Below are positions 1-12,722 of a DNA stretch of 64,000 nt, in pieces. The DNA lies in assembly GCA_030765065.1 (NCBI GenBank), contig CM060980.1:59008364-59072363 (forward strand), written 5' to 3'. Under the pieces are notes generated by a model. That model saw only the letters and a list, made by a program, of their open reading frames with translations, was not told where the DNA came from and did no database searches. How positions within the stretch are numbered: position 1 is the stretch's first letter; the number at the start of each line of letters is the position of its first letter. The DNA comes from Deroplatys truncata. Its lineage: Eukaryota > Arthropoda > Insecta > Mantodea > Mantidae. The position numbers and the translations under genes are program-made.

Positions 1-1260
1 TCAACTGTTTTTCCTTCTATCAAAATTTTAATCCTAAATGTTTCGTCGTCGTGGATTTTGTTTTTTCGAAAGAAATGTTTTTCTATATTTTTTTGGAAAT
101 CTGTAGTTTTAATTATAAAAGAAAAATTCTGCAAAAAGAATTAAGGCAGAAATTTGGACACTTTTATGGAATGTAATATTGTTGCATAAAAACACTGGAA
201 GTTCCTTTATACATGGATTTCAGGAAGAATGAAAGCATGACGAGAGCAAGTAAAATAAATAACAAAGTTGTTCCAGATAGATTGAAATAAGTTAATTGGA
301 TGAGAAAAAGCTGCACTGGAAAGAACATTGAAAGGAAAAAATGATTCGGGGCACAAAACGCAACGGATGACAGCCATTAAACGGTTCAATAAAGGAGAAG
401 AGACAGTATATTCATAGCGGACACAAAGAAGAAAACGGAAAGAAAGTAAAAAATGGAAAAGAATAGCTAATTTCCTTGGATAGAAAATTATAATTCATTG
501 ACTGATTGATACGTCTATTTAATGAATAAGAAAAAAATACTGATCTTATGGACCATCATAGAAGCTCCCTTTAGATCTGCGCCGTCCTGCAGAGCTTGAC
601 CACGGAACTACAGAGACATAACCCACTGTTGCACTGGGGAGGAGCGCCGGGTTTGTCTCCAGCATGCGCGGCCTGCACATATGTGGAATGATCGCATGTA
701 TCGATAAGGTGCAATATGAAAAATAATCCATGACAAATTACGCCAGTCTGTACCATCTGATGCGGTGCAGCATGGCGCTAAAGGGTGAAGGAAACGTGCA
801 AGAGGGAGGGGAGGGGTTTGCACTGCTGCTGCACATGTGGGGGTTGCAATGTTGTGTGCCAGTCATGCGACGTACCGTGTTTACAATATGCACAAGGGCA
901 AACAAACAACACTACAAGAAAACGACTGTCTTTGATATCTGTTACCGGCACGTTACCGCAAATAATACACGCCTCTGACACTACAGGGTTGTCTGAAAAC
1001 AATGTACTGCTAGGAAGCACCTTCGCTCGTAAATTCCCAAGTAAACATGAAAAACACAAACATTTTTACAAAAAAGTTCACATTTTCGACATGTGCAAAG
1101 TGTTTACACGACCTTCCTTGCCGATTATCATTTAGCTTCACACATACTCTACTTATAATTTATAAAATTCGAGTTCTGTGTTTTAATTGTCATAAACATT
1201 CTGCAGAAATGGAGCATACAAAGGCTGAGGCTATAGGTAACTATTTAAAAAATAATTCAT
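1..1260. other. Unassigned AT-rich DNA
   Basis: No recognisable gene. 540-1130 is less AT-rich and carries several overlapping short open frames on both strands. The longest (785-1135, plus) would encode 116 residues rich in Cys and Lys, and I do not recognise it. No splice signals or transposon ends were identified. Confidence 0.5.
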
Positions 1261-1261
1261 A

Positions 1262-2168
1262 AACCTTGAGAGGGTTAATGCCCCACGTACAATACAAATT
1301 TGAAGTTGTTTAGACCACGCACGTACGATACAAACATTCCGGTGGCCTTCGCCCCACGTTTACCTTACCGGTGGCCTTCACCCCATATTTAAAAACAACT
1401 TTGTGTTTTTAATGTTTTTTTAAATAGTATATATGTATGTTTGCTCGACTGCTTCAGTAGTAATTTGCAGAAACACGTATCTCTTAGCAGGGTTTGGTAC
1501 GGCTAAAGAATAATGCTTATGTAAATTATAATTGTTTACCTCACTCTTTTATTAATCCTGCACAGGATTAAATAACACTTCACTGAAGTACTGTAGAGCT
1601 GTGAGATTATTGTTATCTATACTTTTTAGCACTTAAGCTTTATATTATTCACACCGTAATTAATTTTTTATGTCTCACACTGAATACGTATCGAACTGCT
1701 CGGGAACGCAGTCTATTAGCGTCTGGTTGGGTACGCTGTCTTCTACCGCCTAATTTATACTTTTACTATACTTAAAATCTCTGATTGCCTAATTTCACTC
1801 CAATAGAATACGTTTATTTAACTTAAAGCTTTTTCTAGTTTGATTGACTATTTATAAACTATTACATTATTGTTCCAAGAGTGATTCGTAGCACTATTAA
1901 ACTTTCTAATTGATTGTTGTCTCAAGGTTACCTGATTGTTAGAAACTTTCGGCTTCTATTCTCACAGCTCCTTCATTGTTAAATTACGTAATACATTGAT
2001 ATAACACTATTATACATGTACATAATAATATAAACATTAATACAATGACTGTTACATACATTTTATACATTATTATATACACATATTGCTTTTAGACGGG
2101 CTGTTATTATATTTTATATTATATAAATAGACTGATATGGTTTAAGTGTTAAAAATACTGCCTCAGCC
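1262..2168 (-). mobile_element. Family L repeat, LTR-like copy 1
   Basis: The stretch from about 1380 to 2168 is collinear over about 785 bases with 23905-24692. Both copies stop at the same word, tactgcctca, after which their flanks differ, so this is a shared element end. Read on the minus strand the element begins TGAGGCAGTA, and its other side (1270-1390) carries repeats of a motif related to CGTGGGGCGAAGGCCACCGG. That motif resembles the TGGC..CCCAACGTGGGGC sequence found next to LTRs at retroelement primer-binding sites. My reading is a decayed LTR plus leader with no coding sequence. A non-LTR repeat is possible. Family membership is certain from the copies; the LTR class is inferred. 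Confidence 0.6.
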
Positions 2169-2439
2169 TTGCTCTGGAGGCTGTTGGCGCGAATTAATGA
2201 GATACAAAAGAGCAGCTATTTGAATTCCGAAATTCTGCTACTCAAAGTATTGAAAAATTCAGATAAATAGCATGGAATATTTTTGCCACATTTTTATTAT
2301 TATTGTCTTATTTGCATAACCCCCTTAATCTTTTGTGGCCACACCGGAGCTTTGACTTAAGAAACAATTGATGTTGTAACTTGTTGAACTATAGACTTTC
2401 TTATCGTTGGTTTTATTGCTTTTTAATGTTAAATACACT

Positions 2440-2576
2440 CACATTCACGCTTTTAGACTCTGTGGGGTACAGGAAGTGATTCTGGTTAAAGAAAGGTTCC
2501 CCGCATCCGGAAATCTCCCAGGATCTATGGGTTGAGAAGCTAAAGCGCTGACCACTCGATCACAAGGGCCATCCTA
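2440..2576 (-). repeat. tRNA-derived SINE fragment
   Basis: On the minus strand 2576-2500 reads like a type II tRNA head: an A-box-like run (gatcgagtggtcagcgc), then agcttctcaaccca, then a weakened B box. It lacks acceptor-stem pairing and the B box is degenerate, so it is not a functional tRNA. Confidence 0.5.
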
Positions 2577-2949
2577 TGTGTTTTGTTTGATCTAAATTTT
2601 AAATTTGAGACACACTATATTTTTATATATTAAGCTTCTGCCTATATTTTTTCAGTTTCTCAACGTAAAATGAGAATAATTTCTTCATTTCTATTCGAAA
2701 ATTTCTCATGGCAATATCTCGAACTTTTAATCAAATTATTTGTCACTTTTGAGAAAATAAAAAGACTACTTCTTTCCACATGTAATGAGAGAAGAATTAC
2801 CTTAATTCTTATGCGTGAACGTTTTTATTTATTCGAGTTATCGTTATTGAGTGTAGTGTTAATAGACAAAAAGACATGGTTTTGCTTAAGACTATGCTAA
2901 TAATAATTTTGAGAGACCAGTAATTTATAATTAAAGTGAAAGTGAAATT
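2577..2949. other. Unassigned
   Basis: AT-rich. The 76-residue open frame at 2670-2900 has no recognisable motif and the composition of random AT-rich DNA. Confidence 0.4.
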
Positions 2950-3115
2950 TACTTTTAATTTTTTCTACTCCTGTAAATAGAGGAAGTATTGCGTTTCACT
3001 CAAAAGTTCATATCGAGGTTTTTTTGGAAATATATTTTTGAAGTCCCCTGAATAAAAAAAAACATTTTTAGAAGAAAGTCCGTGTGTGTGTGTGAAAAAT
3101 TTGATTATATCTTAT
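2950..3115 (-). mobile_element. Family M, 3' fragment
   Basis: On the minus strand this carries the M tail: a degraded terminal actttctctact word (2950-2975), then aggaagtattg, the region corresponding to the 'tatcgagatttcaccgg' segment, and the GT/CA tract. Truncated after about 165 bases. Confidence 0.6.
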
Positions 3116-5354
3116 TTCCTTAAACTGTGAATAAATTCCAAACGACAGAACGCTGTTTAACATGCATGAAATTCATTCATACAATTTTCTGTAAGTTTCT
3201 AAGTTATCGGTTTACTTTGATAAACATACACGAGAAACCTCACAAAAGGATGCATTGTAATTTAGTCCTAAGGATAATAGGATTTATAATATCCCTTAAA
3301 CACTAAATTTTCAATCCGTCGTGTATTTCTCACTGTATTTTTGCTTCTTTATGTCTACTTAACATATAAAAACAATATTTTAAATTTAGAGCTTAAATGC
3401 AAATACATAAAATCCAAGAAGACAGCACACAATGGTCACAAATTCTAAAAAACGAATTTTAGAATGATATTTTAAAGCGCTTTCAAGCGTTTAATAAAAA
3501 GGACAACAAATCATGGTAGTGAAAACCGGGAAAGCGTGAGGTCGCCACTCTAGCAGCTGGTTAGTTGCTTGCTGTACACGATAGATGGCCCCACCGTCAT
3601 CCGGCGGCACTAGTGTTTCGGAGAGAAGAGCAGACCAAGGATTAAGACTAACAGTGATTATTTCCTACTCTACCATCTCCATAACACTAACCCCTCCAGC
3701 ACTAGCGAAAAAAATAACAGCAAAGCTCATCACTTTTCCTGCTTCCTTTCCAAAATCTACCCAACACATATACCACGTAAAGTGAAAATGGGATAAAAAC
3801 ACAAAACAGGATGGGTGAAAAATAAAAACGACAAAGGCAGAAGCACAATTAGATTAATTTCATTACGTAGATGGATGGATTTAATATATGAGGACGGGCA
3901 GGGAAGGTAAGCCTGGAGAGAGAGGGAGAGACGGAGAGAAAGAGTGAGAGAGGATATGTGGTGATATTGCAGCCACCTAGTAGCCCCGTGCTACCTTGCC
4001 AGCAGTAAGCCTTGATATCATAATTAATGGATAGGGTACCGGGGAGATTCCGCGTAGTTGGTGTGTAATCAAAAGCATGCACATATCATAGGGATTTCTC
4101 TTTGTGCGGCGTGGAGATCAGAAAATGTAAACTGAGAGTTATCAGGGAGCAACTCAAGTTCTTTTTACAAAAGTAACAATCCCTACCAGCCATTCGTTTG
4201 CCCTTTTCCCAACTCTATCGTCTCCCCGCCAACGGCTAGATTGATCGTCTCTGGCCGGCAAAAGAGCACAAGCTTAGTAATGTATAGACTGATAAAAAGT
4301 GGTTTTTTTTCTCGTGAAAAGGGGCTTTGAATAAACTCTCCTGGGATTGTCAACTTTGTTTCTGCTGTCAAATTACTGTTACTTGGTGGGGGAGTTTACT
4401 AATTTTAGATAACTTTTTGTTTGGGCAGCCTTGTCTTCCTCCAAGGGCAACCCAGCATCCTTTACTGTTAATTTCAAAGAGAAATGAAAATAGATTAGCA
4501 GGAGGTCTTTGACTTTCCAAGCAGGTTTCAAAAAGGTAGGGAGAGGAAAGGTGCCCTTAAGAGGGGCTTAAGGTAGCATTATTTCATTTGCTCATTTCAT
4601 TAAAGAAAGTAAGAGTATCTGATTTCTAATATCCGATTAACAAGTTTCAGTCTTAGTGGATACTTCTTAGTATCAATTTTAATACAATCACTAAGAGGAT
4701 GAGACGAAACCACTGGTGATGAACAGCGGTGAAGGGCATTGGAAATGTAAAACAAGTTTTGACATTTTCTGCTTTTAATGGAATAAAACTGTGTACTTCT
4801 TTCTGATTCATATATATGGTTTATTGGCAATTTAGAAGACTTAACCCTTTAAAAAAATTTAATGGACTTGAGTCACTTTGAATTTGGAGATTCACGCCCC
4901 TTTTAACACCCCAACGTGCGCTATCTGCTGAAAGGGAATCAGAGGTTTCATCTAAGGAGTGCCTGGAGGCAGCTAATCATGACAACTTCCCTGGAATGCA
5001 CTAATGCTAATCATACCTTAGAACTAAGTTTCAGCTGCAATTATCTCAAAACTACATTATTCCAAATGTACGTCTCTTTTATTAAAAACTGTAAATTGTC
5101 CAAGAGAAATTTTATCACATTTGTGTGAGATTATGTATTACACACACTGAACTACAGTTCTATTTTTAAGTTGAATAGATTTTTTATTAAAAAAATGTAA
5201 GTTTTAGTTCATTTTCTTCAGAGAGGAGCAAATAATATTTAGAAGAGAAAAACTGACAGCTTAATTTCCTTAATTCAGTTATATAAGGCAGAGTATCTTC
5301 ATATGCAGTAAACACTTGAGCGCTCTGCTTCAACTGGTGGCCGAAATTGAAATT
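3116..5354. other. Unassigned, with a GA-rich tract
   Basis: No gene recognised. 3540-3640 is locally GC-richer. 3915-3960 is an imperfect (GAGA)n microsatellite on the plus strand. Short open frames at 3585-3785, 4327-4512 and 4916-5128 carry no motif I can name. Confidence 0.4.
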
Positions 5355-5630
5355 AAGTTTTTATTTATGGACGCTCTTTAACTACTATGGTTTTTAGCGT
5401 CTGTATTGGGCGTGAAATACCGGTAATTTTGCTCAGATGCCTCTTTATCACGCTTAAGGTTCTTTTACGTGCCGTAAATCTAGACACGGGACCACCGGCT
5501 TTACTTCCTTCCAAAGAAAGCCATGCTAAGGATTTTCACGCCCGAAAAAAATACATCGCCCTCCGCCGGATTTGAACCCGCGACCTTGGGAACTAGAGGC
5601 TAGTACGGTACCACTAGTCCACGGAGGACG
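5355..5630 (-). repeat. SINE A
   Basis: tRNA-derived SINE on the minus strand. The head at 5630-5560 has A-box-like tggactagtggta and B-box-like ggtcgcgggttcaaat. The body holds the words cttttacgtgccgtaaatct and ttgggcgtgaaa (as seen on plus), and the end is an A-rich ccataaataaaaac run. Two further copies at 31213-31488 and 62095-62382 show the same order and length (about 280 bases). Confidence 0.85.
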
Positions 5631-5834
5631 ACTTCTAAAGCGAACCTAGAAATAAAAAATTCTTTTACCTTTTATCAAGCAAACTTTAAATGTTTTTAAT
5701 TTTTCAGGCAAACTGCAGACAAATAATTGTGTAAATTTAAAGAGGGATATAGACATATATACTGACAATACGGTAAGTGTTTTGAATTGATCTGTCAATT
5801 ACAGTCAAAATGTTTCTTGGGTTGGTAAAGGTAT

Positions 5835-6316
5835 CGGTTCCACAACGGAGCGGGACACCTCGCGACCTACATAGATCTGCTGTGGCCACCACTCCAGGAG
5901 GGAGGAATGAAGTGAAGGAACCACAGGAGGCTACAGGCACATATGCCACAGAGATGCACGGAAGTCCCAGGCCCGTCCTATTGCTGGAGCTACCTGATAG
6001 AGTGATGGAGGACTCGTCGACCAAGCAGCCCTCTAATGTACAAGGGGAATCCTCTTTCCTTTGAGCAAGCATCCACGCCATCTGTCTGGCACTACCATGC
6101 GCCATGAAACCTAGAAATGCACCTGAAAGTGAGAGGGAAACGGAGTGAAGGGAAATGGTGGAAAAGAAATTGTGGTAGATGAGAAAGCACCCCAGAATGG
6201 TCTACCGACCAGGGAAAGCCACGAAAAACCCAAGGTCAGATTGACGGTCGACGGTAAATGAACACGTAACCTTCGAATGTGAGCCTCACACATTACCGCG
6301 AAGCTATATGGCTCTA
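5835..6316 (-). repeat. SINE B, long copy
   Basis: The tRNA-like head is at 6316-6230 on the minus strand (gcggtaatgtgtgaggctcacattcga). It is followed by the conserved SINE B body, with plus-strand words gaccagggaaagccacg, gtagatgagaaagcacc and cctgaaagtgagagggaaacgg, and by a long 3' region. It matches 44300-44766 and, more loosely, 53025-53501 and 52464-52840. Confidence 0.8.
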
Positions 6317-6823
6317 GGAAACATATGTGTATTTGTTCATATACTGCTATACTGCTCACAGTTCCCATTCTCCTTTATAGAAATACTGTTGCACAAAGCT
6401 TCAAGCTTGAAAGAGAGATCTCAAGGATTAAATTGTGCTTCATATTGGGTTTTCTTACTGTTTTCATACTACGCCTGTTAACAGTGAGGAAGAAAATGAA
6501 TTAATCTGGATAAATTCCATAAAATTGTTACCCCATAGGCAACGCATATTTTGATGGGATGTCAGGCAACTCAGTCTCTCATGCTTGGAAAGTAAACGTT
6601 CACATAATTTTGCTCTTGGGCCCACGGTAATTACTCTTCAAGAATAAGTAATACATTTTAACACATTCAGTAAGTAGGTCAGTATGCTTCACATATGGAG
6701 TCATAGACTTCTTATTTCTGAGCGATTAAGTAGTGATAGGCTAAAGTGTTAATTAGATGAAAGTAACTTATTTCAAGCCCGAAAAAATTTCAAAATAACA
6801 GTTAAAACTGTTGTTATCTTTTG
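6317..6823. other. Unassigned
   Basis: AT-rich sequence between two SINEs. I see no gene, transposon end or structured repeat. Confidence 0.4.
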
Positions 6824-7178
6824 GGGCGGCGCGGTGGCCGAGTAGTTAGATCTCTCACCGACGCGACCCGGGTTCAATCCCAGGGACCCGCTTGTGGGAT
6901 TTGTGGTGCACAAAGCGGCGTCTGGACGGGTTTTCTCCGGGTTCTCCGGTTTCCCCCGCCATTCATTCCGCCAACCATTCACCTTTCCTTTCATTCATTT
7001 CACCATCATTTCGTTTCATCTACTTCCTTCCTCCCATTCCAGTCATCGGGCTGATCACCCATCCTGGATATTCTGTCTGCTCCTCGACGGGCCTCTGACC
7101 CCAGGCACCCGCCGTAAGTCCTGGGGGATGTAAGTCCTACGTGAGAGGAGGTTAAACAGAGAGAGAGAGAAAGAAAGT
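6824..7178 (+). repeat. SINE D
   Basis: The tRNA-like head 6828-6895 contains gcggtggccgagtagttag (A box) and gacccgggttcaatccc (B box). A C/T-rich body with cattcattccgccaaccattcac follows, then a tail with gcacccgccgtaagtcctgg and a GA-rich end (7160-7178). The tail is shared with the minus-strand copy at 53600-53760. GC-rich relative to its surroundings, as expected of a relatively young insertion. Confidence 0.8.
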
Positions 7179-8062
7179 TATCTGTTGGATCAAAGCAGTA
7201 TTTACTGAACGGCTGTCAAGTTTGTAGAGATCGACAGTAGCCATTAGTGGCCACTGATGCATTTATTTTATTATGGATGGGTTTATAAATTATATATTTT
7301 ATGTATGAATAAATGTTTTTAAGGACATACAAGCAAGTACGTTTCTTTCAGAAATTTATTTGAACTTCAAAGTAAATATTCTGTGTTAAAACGAGAAGAA
7401 TGCCTGGATACTTTATAATTAAACTTCGTGTGATTTTCATAACCTTTTATGTGTTTTATTAATATTTAAATAATTTTATGAACAAAAGGAGACACGATAC
7501 CGCTGCCATAACCTAAAAGATGTAACCACCTGAGCTAAGGCTCTGCTGTCACTGCCCATAAGCACACACACGCAATTGACATTTTCCTTAATATATTTTC
7601 GTAAAAGAGCAGATAAAATATTCATTAGCGCTTGCATAAAATACTTTTCCAAGTATGCCTAACTAACCTCATATATAGTAGTCGGTAAAAACCCTTATTC
7701 TGCCTAACTCACTCTTATGCAACCAGCAATAAAATTGCTACAGAGAGCATACAGAGAGTAGGAACATTTTTATTGAATTGTGATTAAAATAATTTATAAT
7801 ATTTATTTTAGCCTTTTGTTACTTTTACAAAAACATAGAAATAAAAGTCATCCTTTTTAGGTATTCTCATTACCAGCATTCAAATACATAATATTTACGG
7901 TAGTAAAACACAAGAAATGGCACAAAAAGTAATTTTGTCTGTTTTTGTCCCTACCCAAATTAATTTCTTGCTTCCACGGTTCATATTCTGCGTAGCTACT
8001 TGAAAATAAAATAAGTTACCTGAGTTTACTGCTTGCTTTAACTGTTAATAGGACTTAAGATT
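7179..8062. other. Unassigned AT-rich DNA
   Basis: No gene recognised. 7500-7560 has a faint tRNA-like word on the minus strand (ttagctcaggtggttac) but no matching B box, so it is at most a SINE relic. Confidence 0.4.
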
Positions 8063-8570
8063 TTTTATTTTCTGTGTAATGTACATAGTAGAAGAACGTT
8101 ATTGCATTATATCCAAAAATTCGATATCGAGATTTCACCAGAAATATGTTTTGAGACCCCCTGAATTCAAAGAAGGCATTTTTAGAAAAATGTCCCTGTG
8201 CGTGCCAATGTGTCTATGTGCGTGTGCGTGCGTTTGAGTGTGTGTCATAACTCAAAAACGAAAAGTCGTATAATACAAACTTGATATTTACAGTGTCTCC
8301 CAAAAATGTGACTCTAAGATTTTTCCATAAAATCCCCCGCCCCAGCTACCTTTACATGGAATACTTTTCGAATCGTTTATTTGTGAAAAAATACCTCTAA
8401 CTATTTTGATTAAAATACATACATTAAAGATACTTAAATGTTGACATGACAAATAAAACGTATCTCTTGCAATTTCTAGGAATCACCTGTGAAGTCCTCT
8501 TCATTCGGAAGGAATTAGGTATAACCTTGTATAACTGGTAAACGTTAACGGTTATGTATAGGCTTCGGAC
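8063..8570 (-). mobile_element. Family M, 3' half
   Basis: Minus-strand M copy. From 8063 rightward it follows the reversed tail: the cattatatccaaaaattcgatatcgagatttcacc segment, gaccccctgaatt, the GT tract at 8200-8245, then segments matching ccccagctacctttacatgg and aatcgtttatttg. It stops near 8570, just before the hAT remnant, and lacks the 5' head. Confidence 0.75.
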
Positions 8571-8727
8571 ACGGTTGCTGTTTCGTTGCACTTTGACTGG
8601 AAAACAGTTATGTGTACACAGGGTTTCTCCAAGCACTGCCAGTCTTTCGTTCTAAGCAAGCGATCAGTATATATATATGCAGCTTGTTCTGAAGTTAAGA
8701 AGTCCGGCCGTTGATGGCTGGCAAAAC

Positions 8728-9215
8728 ATGCCGAAAACAACCAGTAAGAATATTGTACTTGTAAATGAATATGTACGCGAGTATTTTGATGTAAGAGGGG
8801 AAAATGTATTTTGTAAAGTATGCCAGATTGAAATCAAAGGAGAGAGAAGGGCTTTTATTGCAAGATACTGTAAATCTAAAAAACTCTCACAAAATATTGC
8901 GTTGCTTCCTAGAAATGAAGGGGTAAGGATACAGGCATTCGCCTGACATCCCATTTAATAAGCTGCAAAATTCTGCTTTTAAAACGTTTCTGGAGAAATT
9001 TACAGCTATGAAATTTTCTTGTGAGTTAATTTAGGCAAATTTTATTTGTCTTTGTCATAGATGGCAATACCAGACTTCTGAAACTTGTCGATAATTTGAC
9101 ACAACACTTTACAGAAGTAGACAAATGTTCTGCTGTTGAAATATCACAGCAGAAACTGAACAATGTTTTAGATAAAAATCCAAGATATGCAATTATGTGC
9201 CGTATTAGGCATAAA
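8728..9215 (+). pseudogene. CGGBP1-like hAT transposase remnant
   Basis: Starts with an MPKTTSK-like N-terminus at 8728, then FDVRGENVFCKVCQIEIK, which resembles the N-terminal zinc-finger region of CGGBP1-like hAT proteins. The first C-x2-C pair is present but the paired histidines expected about 20 residues later are not: the stretch reads YCKSKKLSQ. After a stop at 8944, the words IPFNKLQN..FKTFLEKFTA (from about 8945) and, around 9075-9210 in another frame, QQKLNNVLDKNPRYAIMC match later parts of the same family. The middle domain is missing, so it is a dead, internally deleted copy. The family call is from memory of the motifs. Confidence 0.6.
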
Positions 9216-9546
9216 TAACACTAGTCTGCATGATATCGGATGGCTGAAAACCAATAAGTGATTGTGACTCATTTTTTATGCTGATTTCAGAACTGCTTTT
9301 AGTTTTCTTCTATCACGTACAGTTTTTTCACAATTTCACTTCAAAAATATAGAGTTGAGCCAGTAGATGATGAGTATTGTTGAAGGGAAATTTATCACTT
9401 CTTGGGAAATTTCTCAATACAGACTTGTAAGTCTTTAGGTTGTTACACCTGTAGATGCTGATTGCTATTTGTAATTTAGGCATTGTTGCTAATATCAGAG
9501 GCTTGCATTACCAGTGCTATATCGTGATTGAAGTTACAAATACATT

Positions 9547-11199
9547 ATGTCTACACGCAAGTCTGTGAACAATCCAAATGTTTTCTGCTATATTTGTGGA
9601 AATTATACAGTGCTTCAGCAGAGAACTGATATAACAGACTTTGTGAAAAAAGTGTATCATGCTTATTTTAAAATGACAAGGCCTGGGCTCCAGCTAGACA
9701 GTTTACCACTATTGTGTTGAGAGATTAAAATTGTGGATAAAAGGAAAGAAATAATGCATGCCATTTGCAATTCCTATGGTGTGGAGGGAGCCTAAGGACT
9801 ACCTTAGAGACTGTTATTTCTGTTTAGTTAATGTTCAGGGGTGCAATTCGAAAAATTAGAAACACATTGTGTATCCAAGTATTCCTTCAGCCATCAGGCC
9901 AGTTCCACACGGAGAAGATCTGCCTGTTCCTCTACCTCCATCTGTTTTAGAGAACTTGGAAGAAGATGATACTGAAAGTGAACCTCATGCAATCACCGAA
10001 GACGATTTTGATGATGTCTACCGCCCTGAATATGAAGTGACTCTACAACTGTTCTCTCAGAGTGAACTAAATGATCTAGTACGTGATTTGAATTTGTCTA
10101 AGGAATCTGCAGAGTTACTAGGCTCCCGTCTTAAAAATAAGAATCTTCTGGAACCAAGAACACATTTCTCATGGTACAGACACAGAGAACGAGAGCTAGT
10201 TCCTTTTTTCTCACAGATCGAGTCTAGGGTTTACTGCAATAACTTAAACGAGTTAATGCACTTTTAGGACATTCAACATGATCCTACTCAGTGGAGACTT
10301 TTTATAAATTCATCAAAGAGGAGCCTGAAAGGCGTGTTACTGCATAATAGGAATGTGTATGGGTCCATTCTTGTCGCACATGCAGTTCAAATGAAAGAGA
10401 CAGTTGAAAACATGAAGATACTTTTAACAATTATCTAATAGAGGAACACAAATGGCGTATCTGCGGTGATTTCAAACTTATTGGAATACTATTAGGACAA
10501 CAAGCTGGGTTCACAAAAATGCCTTGTTTTCTGTGCGAATGGGACAGTCGGGCAAAGCAAAGTGAAAGCATGTATGTGAAAGTATGGCCACGGCGGAGAA
10601 ACTTGTTGCCTGTAACTAAAAGCATCTTGCACGAACCGCTTGTAGTGAGACAAAAGATATTGCTTCCGCTACTACACATAAAATTGGGCTTGATGAAGCA
10701 ATTTGTAAGGGCTCTACCACAGGATGGACCCTGCTTCAAGTACCTTTCCCTTCATTACACAATACAAATTAAAGACTGGAATTTTTGTTGGTCCTCAAAT
10801 AAAGAAATTGATGAAGGATGAAGATTTTGAGAAGTCAATGAATGAGAGAGAAATAGAAGTATGGACCGCCTTCCGATCAGTTACTGAAAACTTTCTTAGG
10901 CAATAACAAAGATCCTAATTACAAGGCCATTATCGAAACAATGTTGGAAAATTTCAAGAAGATGGGTTGTAACATGAGTGTAAAGGTGCATTTTCTGCAT
11001 TCACATATCCACTACGTTCCAGAAAATCTGGAACATTATAGTGAAGAGGGGTGAACGTTTCCACCAAGATATTAAGGAAATGGGGACGAGGTACCAGGGG
11101 AGATGGAATGAAACTATGATGGCCGACTACTGTTGGATGTTGAAGAGGGACAGTCATCTTCAAGGATCTGAAAGGAAGTCAAGAAGAAAAGTTTGAAAA
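9547..11199 (+). pseudogene. Broken copy of a dispersed arthropod gene family
   Basis: About 550 codons spread over all three frames. In order: MSTRKSVNNPNVFCYICG (9547), MTRPGLQLDSLPLL (about 9670), a stop, AIRPVPHGEDLPVPLPPS (about 9890), an acidic stretch, FSQSELNDLVRDLNLSK (about 10060), a stop at 10265, QWRLFINSSKRSLKGVLL, WRICGDFKLIGILLGQQAG (about 10453), PCFLCEWDSRAK (10522), LPLLHIKLGLMKQFVRAL (about 10665), a frameshift near 10725, GIFVGPQIKKLMKDEDF, and finally MMADYCWMLKRD (about 11117). This motif order recalls an uncharacterised multicopy protein family seen in many arthropod and some cnidarian assemblies, usually without a function and suspected to be mobile. At least three stops and several frameshifts make it a pseudogene. 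No introns are evident. Confidence 0.7.
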
Positions 11200-11984
11200 A
11201 AATTAAATGAAGCACTTTGGCTTCTTGTTTTGTTAAAATGTAGTCATGAAATAAATTAGGGGAGTTTTTGAGAGTATTCTTAAAATGTTTCTTGAATAAA
11301 AGCTCATCTTGTTTGAAATGGTATTTGAATACTTTTCCACACTCACTAGTAAAATTGTAAAACATTACTTCTTATTATGTGTAGAAACCTGACGTGATAG
11401 AAAACAACGTAAGTTATTTCTGGAATCAGCATAAAAACTTGATTCAAGAACACCTACTTTTAAGGATCGTCTGTCAAAAAGTTTGAAAATGCAGACTATT
11501 GTGGTATTACTGATGTTAAGAATAACATTATTCTAAATAATGCGTTTCCCAGAGGCGTGTAACGTTCGTCAGTTTCGTTTTGCATTAATAACATCATGTG
11601 ATGTGGAACGGAGCTTTTGAAGATATAAACATTTTTGTGTTTGAGATGAGGTTTTGCTTTTGATACATTCAGAAAATATATTGTAATCCATCGTAATAGT
11701 TTTCCAGGCATGTATATCACACATGAAACTGATTATTTCATCTGCCACAGTTCAGATTTATTATTTTGCTCATCTTATTTATACTTTGTAATAAAAGCTT
11801 ATGTTTACTACAGAATTGTATACTTACTTCTGTGCCCACCTATACCTATAGCGTACACAGTACTCAGCATAGCACAAACTCAGTAGCGCACGAGACTACT
11901 GCCTCTCTCCTCTCCGTCGCTTGTAAACCAAGAGCAGAATAATATAAGTTAACTTAACCTAAAGTCACGTCCAAAGCTTAGCTA
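11200..11984. other. Unassigned
   Basis: AT-rich sequence downstream of the pseudogene. 11830-11960 is somewhat GC-richer. No gene or transposon end recognised. Confidence 0.4.
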
Positions 11985-12395
11985 TGCGATAGACGAAAAC
12001 GTACTACACAAAAAATGTAGATCTCTAAAACACACATTTTATTCCAAATAACTTTTTTTAGTGGAAGGTATTTCCGAAATATCTGTTGTTAATGGTTCCA
12101 TTTGTTCAATACTTTGTCATTGTTTTTAACTCCTGTCGATTTTTAGTTGATTCCTGCGATTAATGGAAAAGAATGAAATTTTACGGCCAGCATGTAACGC
12201 CCTGTCTTTAAACATTTTACTGTCGCTGTTTCCTTTGTATCTATAACGAAATATGTAATGTAACTATTTCTGAAAATGTTTATCTGGATTAAAATAAAGT
12301 AGACAGAGAAATAAAATTTGTAAGAATAATTTGTGACCCACCAATAAACGATAGAAGGTAGTGAAAGGCATGTGAATGTAACACATAAGATTTTT
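11985..12395 (-). mobile_element. Family M, 5' half
   Basis: Minus-strand copy containing the region of the 'gatctacattttttgtgtagta' word (near 12010-12040) and ending with the head near 12392, where gtgaatgtaacacataagat is the reverse of the conserved head word. The internal terminal repeat word is diverged (gatagaaggtagtgaaagg). It lacks the 3' half. Confidence 0.65.
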
Positions 12396-12655
12396 TCCGA
12401 TGTAGCTAATTGTTTTGGTGAAGAACGAAGCAGTGAAAGAGAAAGAGGGAGGCAGAGACAGACAGATAAACACACAGAGAGGGTGAATCGTTTCTGTTAC
12501 TGGTAGTTCAAAAGTTATCAACGACAGTTTCAAAAGGTTGGTTGTCGAAACGGGTAGGTGATGAAATTGTTCCTAGACATTCATTTTATTAGTTTTATAA
12601 TTTAGTCAGCGCTACACTGACTTTTCAAGTTTTTCATGTATAGTGTTTACAAAAT

Positions 12656-12656
12656 T

Positions 12657-12706
<50 letters not shown>

Positions 12707-12722
12707 AAGAGAGAGGGAGATA
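12656..12722. repeat. (TA)n(GA)n microsatellite
   Basis: Perfect (TA) run changing into (GA)n with a few substitutions. Confidence 0.95.
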
